Origin: Pseudomonas frederiksbergensis
GTDB lineage: Bacteria > Pseudomonadota > Gammaproteobacteria > Pseudomonadales > Pseudomonadaceae
Assembly (NCBI RefSeq): GCF_003732665.1
Contig: NZ_MOBP01000012.1
Span: 635,808-699,807 of the forward strand
DNA: 64,000 nucleotides
Reading direction: 5' to 3'
A program made the translations under genes and the position numbers. The notes beneath the pieces were generated by a model. The model was not told the DNA's origin. It saw nothing but the letters and a program-made list of their open reading frames with translations, and ran no database searches. Shown piece after piece: positions 7,425 to 15,551 of this stretch. Within the stretch, counting starts at the first letter, position 1. Every line of letters begins with the position of its first letter.

Positions 7425-9642
7425 CCTTGCTCTCACCAAAGCGGTCATCGATCAGCATCACCACGCCCTGGTCCTGCTGGGTGCGGATCACCCGCCCGGC
7501 GGCCTGCACCACTTTCTGCACGCCGGGGTACAGATAGGTGTAGTCGTAGCCGGCACCGAAAATCGCCGCCATGCGGTGTTTCATCTGCTCGTTGACCGGA
7601 TTGAGTTGCGCCAGCCCCAACGTGGCAATGAAGGCGCCGATCAGCCGCGCACCCGGCAGGTCGATACCTTCGCCGAACGCGCCGCCCAATACCGCGAAGC
7701 CAACGCCCTGGCTGTGGGTGGTGAATTGGTCGAGGAAGTTCTGGCGCTGGCTCTCGGCCATGCCTCGGGATTGCGACCACAAGGTAATGTGCGGATGCCG
7801 CTCGGCCAGTAACTGCACCACTTGCTGCAAATAATCGAAGCTGCTGAAAAACGCCAGGTAGTTGCCGGGGCGCTCGCTGAACTGCCGGGCAATCAGCTCG
7901 ACGATCGGCCCCAGAGATGCCTGACGGTGCACGAAACGGGTCGAAATCTGGCTGACGATACTGACGTGCAACTGCTCGGCATGAAACGGCGACTCGACGT
8001 CGATGCACACGGTATCCGGCGGCGTACCGAGCAGGTCGGCGTAGTAATGCCGGGGGCTCAGGGTCGCGGAAAACAGCACGGTGCTGCGCGCTGCGGTCAG
8101 GCGCGGGCGGATAAACCCGGCGGGCACCACGTTGCGCAGACACAGTTGCGACAGGTTGCGTTTGCGCTCCAGGTCGCGCTTGCTGATGTCGAACAGGAAC
8201 TGCTCATCGAACAGCTCCGCCACCCGGCCGAACTGCAACATATCGAAGTAGAAATTCTGCAAGGCGCTGTCCAGGCCTTGGGGATGATCATTCAGGTAGT
8301 CGCCGATGCTCGCGCTGCACGAAGACAAGGCTTGCAGGAGTTTTTCCGGGGCCTTGTCATAGGCTTGATAGGGACTCAGTTGCAGGTCATGCAGGGCGTT
8401 CCACTCGCGGTTGACCCGTTGCAGGGATTTTTTCAGCGGCTCAGGCGCGGTTTTGCGCACGGTGTTGAGGGTCGCCTGATCGAGGCTGGCGCTGTACATC
8501 TGCCGACCGCGTTCCACCAGGTTATGCGCCTCGTCCACCAGCACCGCGACCCGCCAGTTGTTGGCCTGGGCCAGACCGAACAGCAAGGCGCTGAAGTCGA
8601 AGTAATAGTTGTAGTCGGCGACCACCACGTCCGCCCAACGGGCCATTTCCTGGCTCAGGTAATACGGGCAAACGTCGTGTTGCAACGCCACGTCGCGCAA
8701 GGCGCTCTGGTTCAACAGGCTGACCCGGCTTGCAGCCTGGCGCGCAGCGGGCAAGCGATCGTAGAAGCCCTGGGCCAACGGGCAGGATTCGCCGTGGCAG
8801 GCTTTGTCCGGGTGTTCGCAGGCCTTGTCCCGGGCGATCATCTCCAGGATGCGCAGCGGCGGCGCGGTGGCGCTGTCGAGGATCACCTGCGCCGCGTCCA
8901 GTGCCAGTTTGCGCCCCGGGGTTTTCGCCGTGAGGAAGAACACCTTGTCCAGTTGCTGCGGCGCCAGGGCCTTGAGCATCGGGAACAGCGTGCCAACTGT
9001 CTTGCCGATCCCCGTGGGCGCTTGCGCCATCAGACAACGGCCAGTGCTGACGGCTTTGAACACCGACTCCGCCAGATGCCGTTGCCCTGGACGAAACCCG
9101 GCATGGGGAAACGTCAAGACTTGAGCCGCCTGGTTACGGGCCTCGCGATGAGCCATTTCCTGTTCGGCCCAGTGCAGGAATAACCGGCAATGGTGCTCAA
9201 AGAACCCCCGCAACTCATCGGCGCTGAAACCCTCGACCAAGCAGGTTTCCTTTTCGCTGACGATATCGAAGTACACCAACGCCAGGTTGATCTGTTCCAG
9301 TTGCAGCTTCTGGCACATCAGCCAGCCGTAGATCTTGGCCTGGGCCCAATGCAACTGGCGGTGGTTGGCCGGTTGTTTGCTCAGGTCGCCGCGATAGGTT
9401 TTGACTTCTTCCAGGCAGTTTTGCGCCGGGTCGTAGCCGTCCGCCCTGCCCTTTACCCTCAACGTTTGATACAGGCCTTCCAGCGCGACTTCGCTCTGGT
9501 ACTTGTCATTGCGCCGTGAAGCCACGGTGCGATGGCCGACGATGCCCTCCAGCGCCGTTGGCGAGGGGGTGAAGCGCAGGTCGAGGTCGCCGACCTTGGC
9601 GGTGAACTCACACAACGCCCGCACCGCAATGCTGTAGCTCAA
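7330..9642 (-). CDS. ATP-dependent DNA helicase, XPD/DinG superfamily
   Basis: The protein has about 770 residues. Helicase motifs are clear: Walker A APTGIGKT, DEAH box VDEAHN, a central cysteine cluster (ACEHPDKACHGESC followed by DVCPYY) fitting the XPD/DinG iron-sulfur domain, and motif VI QAAGRVIRTQQD. The first 200 residues contain a PD-(D/E)XK-like stretch (CLEEVKTYRGDL), as in the Cas4/helicase-nuclease-type DinG relatives. The role would be 5'-3' unwinding in DNA repair. The open frame begins at 9951 inside the upstream nuclease gene, but homologous sequence starts at LSYSIAVRALCEF. A TTG start at 9640-9642 has GGAG 8 bases upstream and forms a 4-base TTGA overlap with the stop of the nuclease gene. 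The ATG at 9660 is the alternative. The coupling suggests the two proteins act together. Confidence 0.87.
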   Translation of the reverse strand: MSYSIAVRALCEFTAKVGDLDLRFTPSPTALEGIVGHRTVASRRNDKYQSEVALEGLYQTLRVKGRADGYDPAQNCLEEVKTYRGDLSKQPANHRQLHWAQAKIYGWLMCQKLQLEQINLALVYFDIVSEKETCLVEGFSADELRGFFEHHCRLFLHWAEQEMAHREARNQAAQVLTFPHAGFRPGQRHLAESVFKAVSTGRCLMAQAPTGIGKTVGTLFPMLKALAPQQLDKVFFLTAKTPGRKLALDAAQVILDSATAPPLRILEMIARDKACEHPDKACHGESCPLAQGFYDRLPAARQAASRVSLLNQSALRDVALQHDVCPYYLSQEMARWADVVVADYNYYFDFSALLFGLAQANNWRVAVLVDEAHNLVERGRQMYSASLDQATLNTVRKTAPEPLKKSLQRVNREWNALHDLQLSPYQAYDKAPEKLLQALSSCSASIGDYLNDHPQGLDSALQNFYFDMLQFGRVAELFDEQFLFDISKRDLERKRNLSQLCLRNVVPAGFIRPRLTAARSTVLFSATLSPRHYYADLLGTPPDTVCIDVESPFHAEQLHVSIVSQISTRFVHRQASLGPIVELIARQFSERPGNYLAFFSSFDYLQQVVQLLAERHPHITLWSQSRGMAESQRQNFLDQFTTHSQGVGFAVLGGAFGEGIDLPGARLIGAFIATLGLAQLNPVNEQMKHRMAAIFGAGYDYTYLYPGVQKVVQAAGRVIRTQQDQGVVMLIDDRFGESKVRQLLPRWWSVHPAGAAIQRQSDDSPLASER

Positions 9643-11312
9643 GCGCTCTGCTCCGCCCATTGCACGTAGCACACGGCAATCGGCATCTGGTGTTCGTGGC
9701 AGAACTCGATCCAGCGCAATTGGTTGTCTTGCAGGCGATCGCCGGGGCCTTTGACTTCGATCATGCGGTAGGTTTTTTCTTGCGGCCAGAACTGGATCAG
9801 GTCCGGCATGCCCGCGCGGTTGGCCTTGATGTCCAGCAACAGCCGATTGAACCAGTGCTTGAGGTGCTCGGCCGGCAGACAGTCCAGCGCCTGTTCGAGC
9901 AGTTCCTCGCTCAACGCGCCCCAGAACACGAACGGCGACTGCACGCCCCACTTGGCCACGTAACGCTCGCGAATGGTCTGGCGGTAGCGCCCGTTATCCA
10001 GTTCGGCGAGGCACGCCTGGAACAGCTCGGCGCGACGACCGTGGAAGTCTTCATTAAGCAGGTCGACCGGCCCACGCTGGAACGGGTGGAAAAACGCCCC
10101 CGGCAACGGCGCGAAGATCGCCGGCCAACAGAGCAAGCCGAACAGCGAGTTGATCAAGCTGTTTTCGACGTAATGCACCGGCGCCGTTTCTTCGGCCAAA
10201 TGCGCCTGCACGTAATACTCCACCGACAGCGCCAGATCGGTGCGGGGCAATTGCAGGTCCAGGCGCTCCATGACCCGGGGGCCTGCGCGTTTGATCGGCG
10301 GCCCGCCCAACTTGCGCCGCAGCCTTGGCAGCACCCGCAGCAATTGCTGTTGTTCGGCGGCGTTTTCCGGCGATAGCTCGGCGCGGATCGCCAGTTCCAG
10401 CGCCAAGGCGTATTCAGCGCAACGCTCCAACACCCGAATCAAGCGCAGGCGCGCGCCGGGATAAGCACATTCACGGTAGATTCCCAGCGCGGTGGGGAAA
10501 TCGGCCATACGTTCGCAGTATTGGCCAATCTGAAACAGCAATTTGCCCCGCCGGCGTTGCAGCCAGGGATTGTCCAGCACCAGGGCGTTGATCTGCTCGA
10601 CAACGGCGCCAACCTCTTCACCCGCTTCGAAGCGCTGCTGACACGCGTGCAGAAACACACAGGCATCCACGTCCTCGCGGCTGCGCAGGCCTCGGGAGTC
10701 AGCGCAGAATTCGACTTTTTCGTAGGTAAAGATGCCCAGATCGGCCAGTACGAACTCCGACCAGTCCTGATAGAGATTACCGAAGAACATCAGGCGCAAG
10801 CGATCACACAGGCCCATGATGGTCAGGCTGAACAAGCGGTCATCCAGGGTCGGGCACCACTCACGGAAATGCCGAGACTCGGAAAACTGTTCGCTCAGCA
10901 GCGGCAGCCACTCGGTCTTCTTGCCTTTGGGCTGGTCGATGGCATGCCCCAGGCATTGCAGGATTTCGGCCTTGAGCAATACGTCGAACAGTTCTTCTAT
11001 TAATAACGGCGATTGCTCATCGATCCAGCCCAATTCCAGCAACGGGCCGGCGGCCCAGGCGATGTCACCGATCTCGACGTAATGCAGCTTGCCAGCCCGA
11101 AAATGCAAACCCTTGCGCATCACCATCCGCACCAGTAGTGCGCGGGACTCCCGGGGCAGTCGTTTGAACGCCTCGATAAAGCACTGTTCCTCCGGGCTCA
11201 ACACATCGGCATAGCGATGCTCAAGCCAATCAAGCACTTGCATGAAGTTGTTCAAGTAATAGAACGGGTCGTCGAGCGGGTTTGCAATCACGGGAAAATG
11301 GGCCACTGGCAA
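9639..11312 (-). CDS. VRR-NUC domain nuclease (FAN1-like)
   Basis: The protein has 557 residues. The C-terminal part carries the VRR-NUC fold: MPDLIQFWPQEKTYRMIEVK supplies the Asp and the E-x-K catalytic residues, followed by the GPGDRLQDNQ motif typical of FAN1-type structure-selective nucleases. The central region (about 200-330) is helical and TPR-like (CERMADFPTALGIYRE, RCAEYALALELAIRAE), also as in FAN1. FAN1-like bacterial enzymes cut branched DNA and help repair interstrand cross-links; this activity is inferred from family. It is the first gene of a two-gene unit with the DinG-type helicase. No good alternative to the ATG at 11312 was found; it starts MPVAHFPVIANPLDDPFYYL. Confidence 0.88.
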   Translation of the reverse strand: MPVAHFPVIANPLDDPFYYLNNFMQVLDWLEHRYADVLSPEEQCFIEAFKRLPRESRALLVRMVMRKGLHFRAGKLHYVEIGDIAWAAGPLLELGWIDEQSPLLIEELFDVLLKAEILQCLGHAIDQPKGKKTEWLPLLSEQFSESRHFREWCPTLDDRLFSLTIMGLCDRLRLMFFGNLYQDWSEFVLADLGIFTYEKVEFCADSRGLRSREDVDACVFLHACQQRFEAGEEVGAVVEQINALVLDNPWLQRRRGKLLFQIGQYCERMADFPTALGIYRECAYPGARLRLIRVLERCAEYALALELAIRAELSPENAAEQQQLLRVLPRLRRKLGGPPIKRAGPRVMERLDLQLPRTDLALSVEYYVQAHLAEETAPVHYVENSLINSLFGLLCWPAIFAPLPGAFFHPFQRGPVDLLNEDFHGRRAELFQACLAELDNGRYRQTIRERYVAKWGVQSPFVFWGALSEELLEQALDCLPAEHLKHWFNRLLLDIKANRAGMPDLIQFWPQEKTYRMIEVKGPGDRLQDNQLRWIEFCHEHQMPIAVCYVQWAEQSA

Positions 11313-11478
11313 GCGAGTACTGGTTATGCGTACAGATACCAGCTACCCACGGTACGGTGCAAACGGAAAAGGATGGGCGGCGCGTCTAATCCGGCATTTT
11401 TGTGCTGACCATCGAACTTTCCGGCGATCCACGGCACCAACCGCCATAGCGCTGAATTTTTTGATCATGGAGGTAAGT

Positions 11479-11703
11479 ATGAATATCAAGACCCTGGGCC
11501 TGCCCCTGGCCGTTGCAGCCTTCCTGGCCCTGGCCGGTTGCTCAACGCCGACCGTGGTGACCCTGCAGAACGGCACCCAGTATTTGACCAAGGACATGCC
11601 GAAAACCAAAACCAAGGACGGGTTCTATGAATTCGAAGATATTTCCGGGGCCAAGGTGAAGGTCAAGGCTGATGATGTGGCGACGGTTCGTTCGGAAGAC
11701 TGA
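11479..11703 (+). CDS. YgdI/YgdR-type small lipoprotein (DUF903)
   Basis: The 74-residue product has a lipoprotein signal peptide (MNIKTLGLPLAVAAFLALAG, then the lipobox LAGC). The mature part VVTLQNGTQYLTKDMPKTK..FYEFEDISGAKVKVKADDV is the small SH3-like DUF903 domain found in YgdI/YgdR. It should be lipidated and anchored in an envelope membrane; its function is unknown. The ATG at 11479 has the ribosome binding site GGAGGT 4 bases upstream; the reading frame is open further upstream but without start signals. It is monocistronic and followed by a REPIN. Confidence 0.88.
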   Translation: MNIKTLGLPLAVAAFLALAGCSTPTVVTLQNGTQYLTKDMPKTKTKDGFYEFEDISGAKVKVKADDVATVRSED

Positions 11704-11720
11704 AGACCGCGTTATCGTTC

Positions 11721-11786
11721 TTCGCGGGCAAGCCCGCTCCCACATTTGGAATGCATTCCCCTGTGGGAGCGGGCTTGCCCGCGAAA
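11721..11786. repeat. REPIN (two inverted REP elements)
   Basis: ttcgcgggcaagcccgctcc and its inverted copy (gggagcgggcttgcccgcga) are separated by about 20 bases. Each half also contains its own gcgggcaagcccgc stem. It lies between the lipoprotein gene and a convergent exported-protein gene, where it can end both transcripts. Confidence 0.9.
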
Positions 11787-11810
11787 GGGCCATTCAAATC
11801 AACACAAAAA

Positions 11811-12176
11811 TCAAGGCATCCCCGGAACACTGGTATCGCAGACGACATAGCGATCCCCACGCTTGATCATCTCCGCCCGCAACTTCTGGCACCGGTCAAA
11901 TTCCTGCTGCACCGAGTTATCGATACTGATATTGCCGGTCACTGGCGGCTTATTCCCATCGCCGATTCGCACAGTGGCCCACGGCTGCTCCGGCTGAATC
12001 TGGAAGCGGCTTTTCTCTTCAACAGGTGCCTGGGTTTCGATGGCTGCCGGTTTCGGCAACTCATCGGGCGTCATGCCATAACGGCTCAGAATCGAGTGGT
12101 GAGGCAGCTCGGCGGCGGCGTTTGCCGATAACACGGCCAAAGCCAAACCCAAGACATACCTCTTGTTGTTACTCAC
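11811..12176 (-). CDS. Exported hypothetical protein
   Basis: The protein has 121 residues with a Sec signal peptide (MSNNKRYVLGLALAVLSANA, cleavage after AAA). The mature part is about 100 residues, with a Pro/Glu-rich linker (PKPAAIETQAPVEEKSRF) and two cysteines (DRCQKLR and VVCDTS) that could form a disulfide in the periplasm. I do not recognise a family. It is monocistronic and convergent with the lipoprotein gene. Confidence 0.65.
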   Translation of the reverse strand: MSNNKRYVLGLALAVLSANAAAELPHHSILSRYGMTPDELPKPAAIETQAPVEEKSRFQIQPEQPWATVRIGDGNKPPVTGNISIDNSVQQEFDRCQKLRAEMIKRGDRYVVCDTSVPGMP

Positions 12177-12487
12177 GGTGCTGAATCTCCTGTACTCAAT
12201 GGCGCATGCCGCTGGTGCGTTTAGAGATAACGCAAAAGCAGGCGAATGCTTTAGTGCCGATTCCTGTTGGTGCAGGTGTTTGAGTCAGGGAATAGCCGGT
12301 GAGTCACTGAATTACCGCGTTATCGTTCTTCGCGAGCAGGCAATATCAATGCCCGATGCCAAACCTTGCCGGGCTAACCACCGGTCCGAAAACCTCGCCG
12401 ACCTGTAATTTCTGACAGTAGCCAGCCCCTGCCAACTGCGGTTTGATCCACTCCACACCGTCTCTGATTGCGCCAGGAGTCAGCATC
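12177..12487. other. Intergenic region with a degenerate REP half
   Basis: There is no gene in these 311 bases. A single REP-like remnant (ttcttcgcgagcagg) lies near 12328-12342 without its partner. The downstream part carries the motif shared with the second paralogue (see 12402-12424) and the leader of the large gene at 12488. The upstream part must hold the promoter of the minus-strand exported protein. Confidence 0.5.
12402..12424 (+). promoter_or_regulatory. Conserved leader element upstream of the first Ig-like paralogue
   Basis: cctgtaatttctgacagtag is followed by 63 bases and then the start codon of the 849-residue gene. The same element with one substitution occurs at 15473-15494, 57 bases before the second paralogue. 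It contains CTGT and ACAG arms separated by 8 bases, so it could be a regulator site. Function is inferred only from the conservation and the matched position. Confidence 0.45.
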
Positions 12488-15037
12488 ATGCCCACCACCC
12501 CGTCTGCCGATAACACGGTTTTGGTCCTGTACCCACCCAGAGTACCCGGCGCGACCAGCCCGGTCGTCGGCGCCCATTGCGGCGTGCCAAAGCGGATTTA
12601 TGACCTGGAACCGATGGGCGCCAGGGTTGATGTGGATCCTTATCCAGACCAGGAAGCCGGCGACACTGTGTTGCTCAACCTCAACGGCCAGCCAGGCATC
12701 GACAGCAAAATCACCCAGTCAGACAGCGAAACCGTCACGCTCTACATCCCCAAGCGACTGTTGCTGGCGGACATCGTCAACCGTCTCACTTACACCGTGA
12801 TACGTGGCAGCGGAAACCGTGATACGTCACAGCCGCCGCTGGAGTTGCTCTACAACCTCATCCGCCCCGGCAATCAGGACGACGACCCGGGGAAGGATGG
12901 GCATTCCGAACTCGAGTTGCTGCTGCCCGATGAAATCAAGAACGGCGTCGGCCCGGATTTTCCGGTGGATGGCGTTCCGGTGTGCGTGTCCTACCCGTAT
13001 TGCCGCGCCCATGATGTGATCCGCCTGAACCTCAACGGGCATGACGTCTTTCACACCGTTACCGACATGCAGGCCACCCTGCCAGGGTCGGCCACGCCGG
13101 TGCAAGTGTGCTTCAACGTGACCCGAGCGGATCTGGAAGCCGGGGGTGACAACGCGCAGTACAAGATTTCCTATACGGTGACCGACCAGGTGGGCAACGG
13201 CCCGGATCCCGACTCGCCGTGGTCGGCGACACACGTGGTGGATGTGGATCTGGGCGGTCGTCAGCTCGTCGCCCCCGACCTGGCTGAAGACCCGGATGAT
13301 CCGAGCGACGATCCCACGACCATTGACCTGAACAAACTCGGCACAAAAGACCTGACGGTACTGGTGCACACCTTTGCGCCGCTATGGCAAACCAACGACG
13401 TCATCCGCGTAACCTACACCGCCACCCCGCCCACAGGGCCGGTGGTTGATCAATTGGTCCAGACCACCGTATCCCGCGTGCCCTTCACCTACAAACTGAT
13501 GGTGGACAACGCCAAAGTGCTGCCCGGTAGCCTGGTGCGCGCCCGGTATGAACTGGTTCGCAATAACGTGGTGATTGCAACCTCCCGCACCGCGAATGCC
13601 CGAGTCATCGGCCAGGGCGCCATCGACTTGCGGCCGCCGTTTCTGGTGGCGCCGGCAACCAATCCGATTGACGTGCTGAATTATGAAAATGGCGTAACGG
13701 TGCGCGTCGAGCACTTGATCGCCGAACCGGGCGACAGCGCACAACTGGTCGAGGTCAATCCCTTGCCCGGCACACCGGCGTTCCGGGTGATCGCCCTCAA
13801 TGCCAACCATCGTGCCAATTACACCCTGAGCCCGGCGTTTCTGGCGGCGCGGCAGGGGCGGATTATTGAATTGAAGTGGGTGTTGATCCGTGGCGGAGCG
13901 CCAGTGGCGGAATCATTGCCGTTGGTGTTGACGGTGAATCGGATTACCGATGGGGATACCCGGTTGCCAACGCCCGCGATAGATAACAAGACAGGCCTGG
14001 AACTCGACGTCACTCAACTGCCTGCCAACGCTGAATTGACGGTTGGACCTTGGTCGCATGTGCCCAATGAATACGTGTGGCTGGACTACGCAGGTATCGA
14101 CCAAAGTGGTTCGCCCGTGACACTGCCTGACCTGGCGGGGGCGCCTCACACCTCGACCGGCCTGACACGGCCAGCGCCGGTGAATTGGTTGAAAGGGTTG
14201 AAGGATGGGACGACGCTGACGGTAACGTTGAAGGTGAACTTTGATGGGGTGGCGAATAAGGCGACGGCGGTGGGATTTCCGGTGCGGGGTTATACCGTCA
14301 AGGCTATCGAAATGGTTGACCCAACCATTACCTCGGTAAAAGGCTCGCTGAGTGGTCTGGCGATTCCCAACGGTGGCGACACTTTCGAAACCAGCGTGAC
14401 CTTGACCGGAGAGGCCACCAAAGGGCAGAAGGTGCAGATTTTCGTTGGCACGACACCTGGGGGTGAAGCCACTGCTAATCAGAACACCGGTATCTGGACG
14501 CTGAACGTATCGGGATTGAGCGTGGCAGCCCACAGTTTTACCGCCAAGGCCTTATATGATTCGGGCGAGACGTCGGAGAAATGGCTCATTACGGTTAAAC
14601 AAACTCTGCAATCTGACTTAACAACCTTTGAAGATGGAACATTCGGTGGATGGCAGCGAGGGCCTGCTACAGATTCACGCGATTGGAGTATTAGGTTGGA
14701 TCAGGGTAATCGTCGAGCCTTCAATAACACCTTCAGCAATAACTCCGCGGGGGTAGTCCTGACGAAAACCTTTCAAAATATAAAAATAGGACAGCGCTAC
14801 CGATTTTCAATAGGCGCAGTTCGACGCGACTTGGGGGGACGTTACACCCCCAGTCTTTCACTCAGTACGACGCAAGGTGCACTTACTCAACCCGTAACCC
14901 CTCCAACCACATGGATACTCATACAGGGGGATTTCACAGCGGAAACTAACATTATGGAATTCATGATTGTTAGTCATATAGCAAGTGGCGACGGAAATGA
15001 TTATGAAGTAGACAATCTAAGCATAAGGACGATTTAG
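12488..15037 (+). CDS. Large multi-domain protein of unknown function, beta-sandwich (Ig-like) repeats
   Basis: The protein has 849 residues from the ATG at 12488 (AGGAG 9 bases upstream). It has no signal peptide and no RTX or transmembrane motif. Repeating beta-rich units of about 100 residues can be followed, each ending with LVLTVNRITDGDTRLPTP- or YTVTDQVGN-like strands; one unit (about 625-700) with FETSVTLTGEATKGQKVQIF and NTGIWTLNVSGLSVAAHSFT is a typical bacterial Ig-like domain. The last 130 residues (TTFEDGTFGGWQRGP to YEVDNLSIRTI) look like a galactose-binding/carbohydrate-binding jelly roll, and this segment is clearly AT-richer than the rest, as if acquired separately. The middle (about 370-640) is paralogous to the next large gene. 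Surface or adhesin-like role is possible, but export is not evident. Confidence 0.75.
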   Translation: MPTTPSADNTVLVLYPPRVPGATSPVVGAHCGVPKRIYDLEPMGARVDVDPYPDQEAGDTVLLNLNGQPGIDSKITQSDSETVTLYIPKRLLLADIVNRLTYTVIRGSGNRDTSQPPLELLYNLIRPGNQDDDPGKDGHSELELLLPDEIKNGVGPDFPVDGVPVCVSYPYCRAHDVIRLNLNGHDVFHTVTDMQATLPGSATPVQVCFNVTRADLEAGGDNAQYKISYTVTDQVGNGPDPDSPWSATHVVDVDLGGRQLVAPDLAEDPDDPSDDPTTIDLNKLGTKDLTVLVHTFAPLWQTNDVIRVTYTATPPTGPVVDQLVQTTVSRVPFTYKLMVDNAKVLPGSLVRARYELVRNNVVIATSRTANARVIGQGAIDLRPPFLVAPATNPIDVLNYENGVTVRVEHLIAEPGDSAQLVEVNPLPGTPAFRVIALNANHRANYTLSPAFLAARQGRIIELKWVLIRGGAPVAESLPLVLTVNRITDGDTRLPTPAIDNKTGLELDVTQLPANAELTVGPWSHVPNEYVWLDYAGIDQSGSPVTLPDLAGAPHTSTGLTRPAPVNWLKGLKDGTTLTVTLKVNFDGVANKATAVGFPVRGYTVKAIEMVDPTITSVKGSLSGLAIPNGGDTFETSVTLTGEATKGQKVQIFVGTTPGGEATANQNTGIWTLNVSGLSVAAHSFTAKALYDSGETSEKWLITVKQTLQSDLTTFEDGTFGGWQRGPATDSRDWSIRLDQGNRRAFNNTFSNNSAGVVLTKTFQNIKIGQRYRFSIGAVRRDLGGRYTPSLSLSTTQGALTQPVTPPTTWILIQGDFTAETNIMEFMIVSHIASGDGNDYEVDNLSIRTI

Positions 15038-15052
15038 AGGAAAACTGCAGAT

Positions 15053-15079
15053 AAAAAGGGGACAGAATTATTTAATTCT
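15053..15079 (+). repeat. aaaaggggacagaattattt dispersed motif, copy 1
   Basis: The motif aaaaaggggacagaattatt occurs 15 bases after the stop of the first paralogue. Related copies stand at 16996-17019 and 17272-17295, always next to REP elements. Similar ggggacagatttattt words are widespread in proteobacterial intergenic DNA. Role unknown. Confidence 0.6.
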
Positions 15080-15113
15080 AGGTTTTGATTCACCGTTGAA
15101 TGTGATGGCCTCA

Positions 15114-15421
15114 TCGCGAGCAAGCTCGCTCCCACAGGGGATCTTCGGTGAACACAAAATCCGTGTTCGGCACCAACCCCTGTAGGAGCGAGGCTTGCCC
15201 GCGAAAGCGGTTTCACATTCAATATTGAGGTTGACTGACCCACCGCCTTCGCGAGCAAGCCCGCTCCCACAGGGGATGTTCGGTGAACACAAAATCCGTG
15301 TTCGGCACCAACCCCTGTAGGAGCGAGGCTTGCCCGCGAAGGTTATTTAACATCCACCACGGATGTTGACTGACCCACCGCTTTCGCGAGCAAGTTGAAT
15401 CGTCGCACCGCCGCTCCCACA
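15114..15421. repeat. Cluster of five REP elements inside a 135-base tandem duplication
   Basis: REP copies lie at about 15114-15136, 15181-15206, 15249-15271, 15316-15341 and 15384-15421, in alternating orientation. The unit between the first and third copies (ggggatcttcggtgaacaca, then aaaatccgtgttcggcacca) is repeated almost exactly 135 bases later, so the cluster grew by tandem duplication. The fifth copy is interrupted: about 15 foreign bases (ttgaatcgtcgcacc) separate its left part cgcgagcaag from its right part cgctcccaca. Together with flanking bases it fills the 514-base gap between the two large genes. Confidence 0.85.
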
Positions 15422-15472
15422 GGAATAGGTAGCAAAACCTGTCACCGACCACTCATCTAAAACCACCTCGCA

Positions 15473-15494
15473 CCTGTAACTTCTGACAGTAGTC
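15473..15494 (+). promoter_or_regulatory. Conserved leader element upstream of the second Ig-like paralogue
   Basis: cctgtaacttctgacagtag here matches the element at 12402 at all but one base, again preceded by acctcg. It stands 57 bases before the start codon at 15552. See the first copy for interpretation. Confidence 0.45.
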
Positions 15495-15551
15495 GAACCC
15501 GCCCCGCCGGTATCTCATGTGCCATGCCCCCACCGAACACGCAGGTGCGTC

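Noticed and set aside
15114..15421. CRISPR array
   Set aside because: The repeats alternate in orientation, are REP palindromes, and the spacers are themselves repeated; no cas gene is nearby.
15034..15452. Short minus-strand open frames over the REP cluster as small genes
   Set aside because: They translate REP palindromes (repeated GSGLAR- and AGLLAK-type words) and have no ribosome binding sites.
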